A stretch of DNA of 15,162 nt, taken from NCBI GenBank assembly GCA_029865445.1, contig JAOUGY010000056.1, forward strand, positions 1-15,162, read 5' to 3'. Made by a program: the position numbers and the translations under genes. The first letter of the stretch is position 1; every line of letters starts with the position of its first letter. The notes under the pieces were generated by a model, which saw nothing but the letters and a program-made list of their open reading frames with translations, was not told the DNA's origin and made no database searches. Positions 13,993 through 15,162 of this stretch are shown in pieces. This stretch comes from Acidimicrobiia bacterium. GTDB lineage: Bacteria > Actinomycetota > Acidimicrobiia > Spongiisociales > ZC4RG35.

Positions 13993-15162
13993 GTGACCGC
14001 GCTCCCCGAACGCAGCGAAGTCGTCATCGTGGGTGGAGGCATCATCGGATGTTCCGTCGCCTACCACCTGGCCCGGCGCGGGGTCACCGACGTACTCGTG
14101 CTCGAACAAGGACAGCTCACGGGCGGGACGACGTGGCACGCCGCCGGGCTCGTGTCCCAGCTCAAGTCCTCGCACAGTCTCACCAAACTCGCCACCTACT
14201 CGGCCCGGCTGTTCGAGGCGTTGGAGGACGAGACTGGACAGGCCACCGGGTACCGGACCGCCGGATCTATCTCGGTCGCCGCCGATCAGGAACGCTGGGA
14301 GGAGATCCTGCGCGGCATGTCCATGGCAAAGACGGTCGACGTGGACATGCGCATCATCTCGATGGACGAGCTCCGCGACTTGTTCCCTCTCGTCAACACC
14401 GAGGACCTGGTAGGCGCCGTCCACATCCCGGGGGACGGCCAGACCAGCCCGGTGGACACCACCATGGCCCTGGCCAAGGGAGCCAAGGACCGGGGCGTCC
14501 GGATCGTCGAAGGTGTCGCCGTGATGTCCCTTCGGGTCGAGAACGGGCGCATCGTCGGAGTGGAGACCGAGGCCGGATACGTCGAATGCGAGACCGTCGT
14601 CCTCGCCGCCGGAATGTGGACCCGGCACCTGGCGGCCACCGCCGGGGTGAATGTGCCCCTCCAGGCCTGCGAACACTTCTACATCGTCACCGAACCCATC
14701 GAAGGCGTCCGGCCCGGGATGCCCACGATGCGGGATCCGTCGAACTACACCTACTTCAAGGAAGAGACCGGCAAGATCATGGCCGGGTTCTTCGAACCGC
14801 GCGGGAAGGTGTGGAAACCAGCAGGCATTCCACGTGACTTCAGCTTCGGCACCTTGCCCGAAGACTGGGACCACGTCGGACCCATCTTCGAGAAGGCGGT
14901 CCACCGGGTTCCAGCGCTGGGCGAGGTCGGACTCCAACTCTTCTTCAACGGCCCCGAGGCTTTCACCCCCGACGGGGTGTATTACCTCGGAGAGGCACCC
15001 GAGGTCGACCGATGTTTCGTGGCGGCCGGGTTCAACTCGGTGGGCATTCAGTCCGCCGGCGGCGCCGGATGGGTGCTCGCCGACTGGATCCTCGACGGGC
15101 ACCCACCCGTCGACCTGTGGCCCGTCGACATCCGCCGCGCCCAGCCCTACCAGCGCGACCAG
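13993..15162 (+). CDS. Second DMGDH-like flavoprotein, 5' part (runs off the window)
   Basis: An open frame of 390 codons starts at GTG 13993, six bases after GGAGG, and continues past the window end. It shows the FAD-binding VGGGIIG (13-19), TTWHAAGL with His49 in the covalent-FAD position, and FNSVGIQSAGGAGWVLADWI near residues 341-360. It breaks off at the usual junction with the middle domain, so a C-terminal folate-binding GcvT domain as in the first flavoprotein is expected but not seen. It is clearly a paralogue of the 9214-11628 gene yet diverged in the substrate-side segments, for instance VSQLKSSHSLTKLATYSA against VPHFIGSLNMAKVHAYGA. It may demethylate a different or later intermediate. 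Divergent IclR and the shared operator suggest co-regulation. Confidence 0.9.
   Translation, partial: MTALPERSEVVIVGGGIIGCSVAYHLARRGVTDVLVLEQGQLTGGTTWHAAGLVSQLKSSHSLTKLATYSARLFEALEDETGQATGYRTAGSISVAADQERWEEILRGMSMAKTVDVDMRIISMDELRDLFPLVNTEDLVGAVHIPGDGQTSPVDTTMALAKGAKDRGVRIVEGVAVMSLRVENGRIVGVETEAGYVECETVVLAAGMWTRHLAATAGVNVPLQACEHFYIVTEPIEGVRPGMPTMRDPSNYTYFKEETGKIMAGFFEPRGKVWKPAGIPRDFSFGTLPEDWDHVGPIFEKAVHRVPALGEVGLQLFFNGPEAFTPDGVYYLGEAPEVDRCFVAAGFNSVGIQSAGGAGWVLADWILDGHPPVDLWPVDIRRAQPYQRDQ

Noticed and set aside
11936..13996. Plus-strand open frame of 686 codons overlapping MttB and antisense to IclR
   Set aside because: It is out of frame with MttB, dominated by Arg/Gly/Pro, and contradicted by two clear families.

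Overview
This is a high-GC window (estimated by eye in the mid-60s per cent) with GTG starts, GAGGAG-type ribosome binding sites and tightly packed reading frames. It most resembles an actinobacterial chromosome, possibly an uncultured Acidimicrobiia relative. That assignment is inference from style and gene content; there is no rRNA or other phylogenetic marker here.

Layout. Positions 1-209 hold no gene but are dense in repeats: two inverted copies of a GC-rich hairpin element, a 25-bp direct repeat and a fourfold tandem heptamer. Next, all on the minus strand, comes a polar amino acid ABC transporter operon: lipoprotein binding protein (1815-2681), permease (958-1818) and ATPase (210-965), with overlapping stops and starts. 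A tandem-GNAT acetyltransferase (2834-3817) and acetyl-CoA synthetase (3948-5900) follow, also on minus, separated by a long near-perfect palindrome (3883-3929). A RelE/Phd-type toxin-antitoxin pair (6168-6712) and the C-terminal remnant of a DUF4143-type ATPase (7102-7371) sit in a gene-poor, decayed stretch (about 6.7-7.7 kb).

The right half (7.7-15.2 kb) looks like one catabolic cluster. A minus-strand pair encodes an HD-domain protein resembling mixed-valent di-iron oxygenases (8498-9055) and a class II aldolase/adducin-family protein lacking the usual aldolase glutamate (7722-8489). Divergent from it is a plus-strand pair: a dimethylglycine-dehydrogenase-like flavoprotein fused to a folate-binding GcvT domain (9214-11628), translationally coupled to a non-pyrrolysine MttB-superfamily methyltransferase (11628-13166). 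An IclR-family regulator (13172-13912, minus) follows, then divergently a second DMGDH-like flavoprotein (13993 to the window end, incomplete).

Both divergent promoter regions of this cluster carry the same inverted repeat, CGTTCC-N7-GGAACG, with an extra half-site on its left. This is the most informative regulatory signal in the window. It suggests the IclR protein controls itself, both flavoproteins, MttB and perhaps the HD/aldolase pair. The working model is an aerobic pathway that strips N-methyl groups from a methylated amine or betaine and passes the one-carbon units to tetrahydrofolate. The true substrate, the role of the HD and aldolase-like proteins, and the corrinoid partner MttB would need are not visible here.
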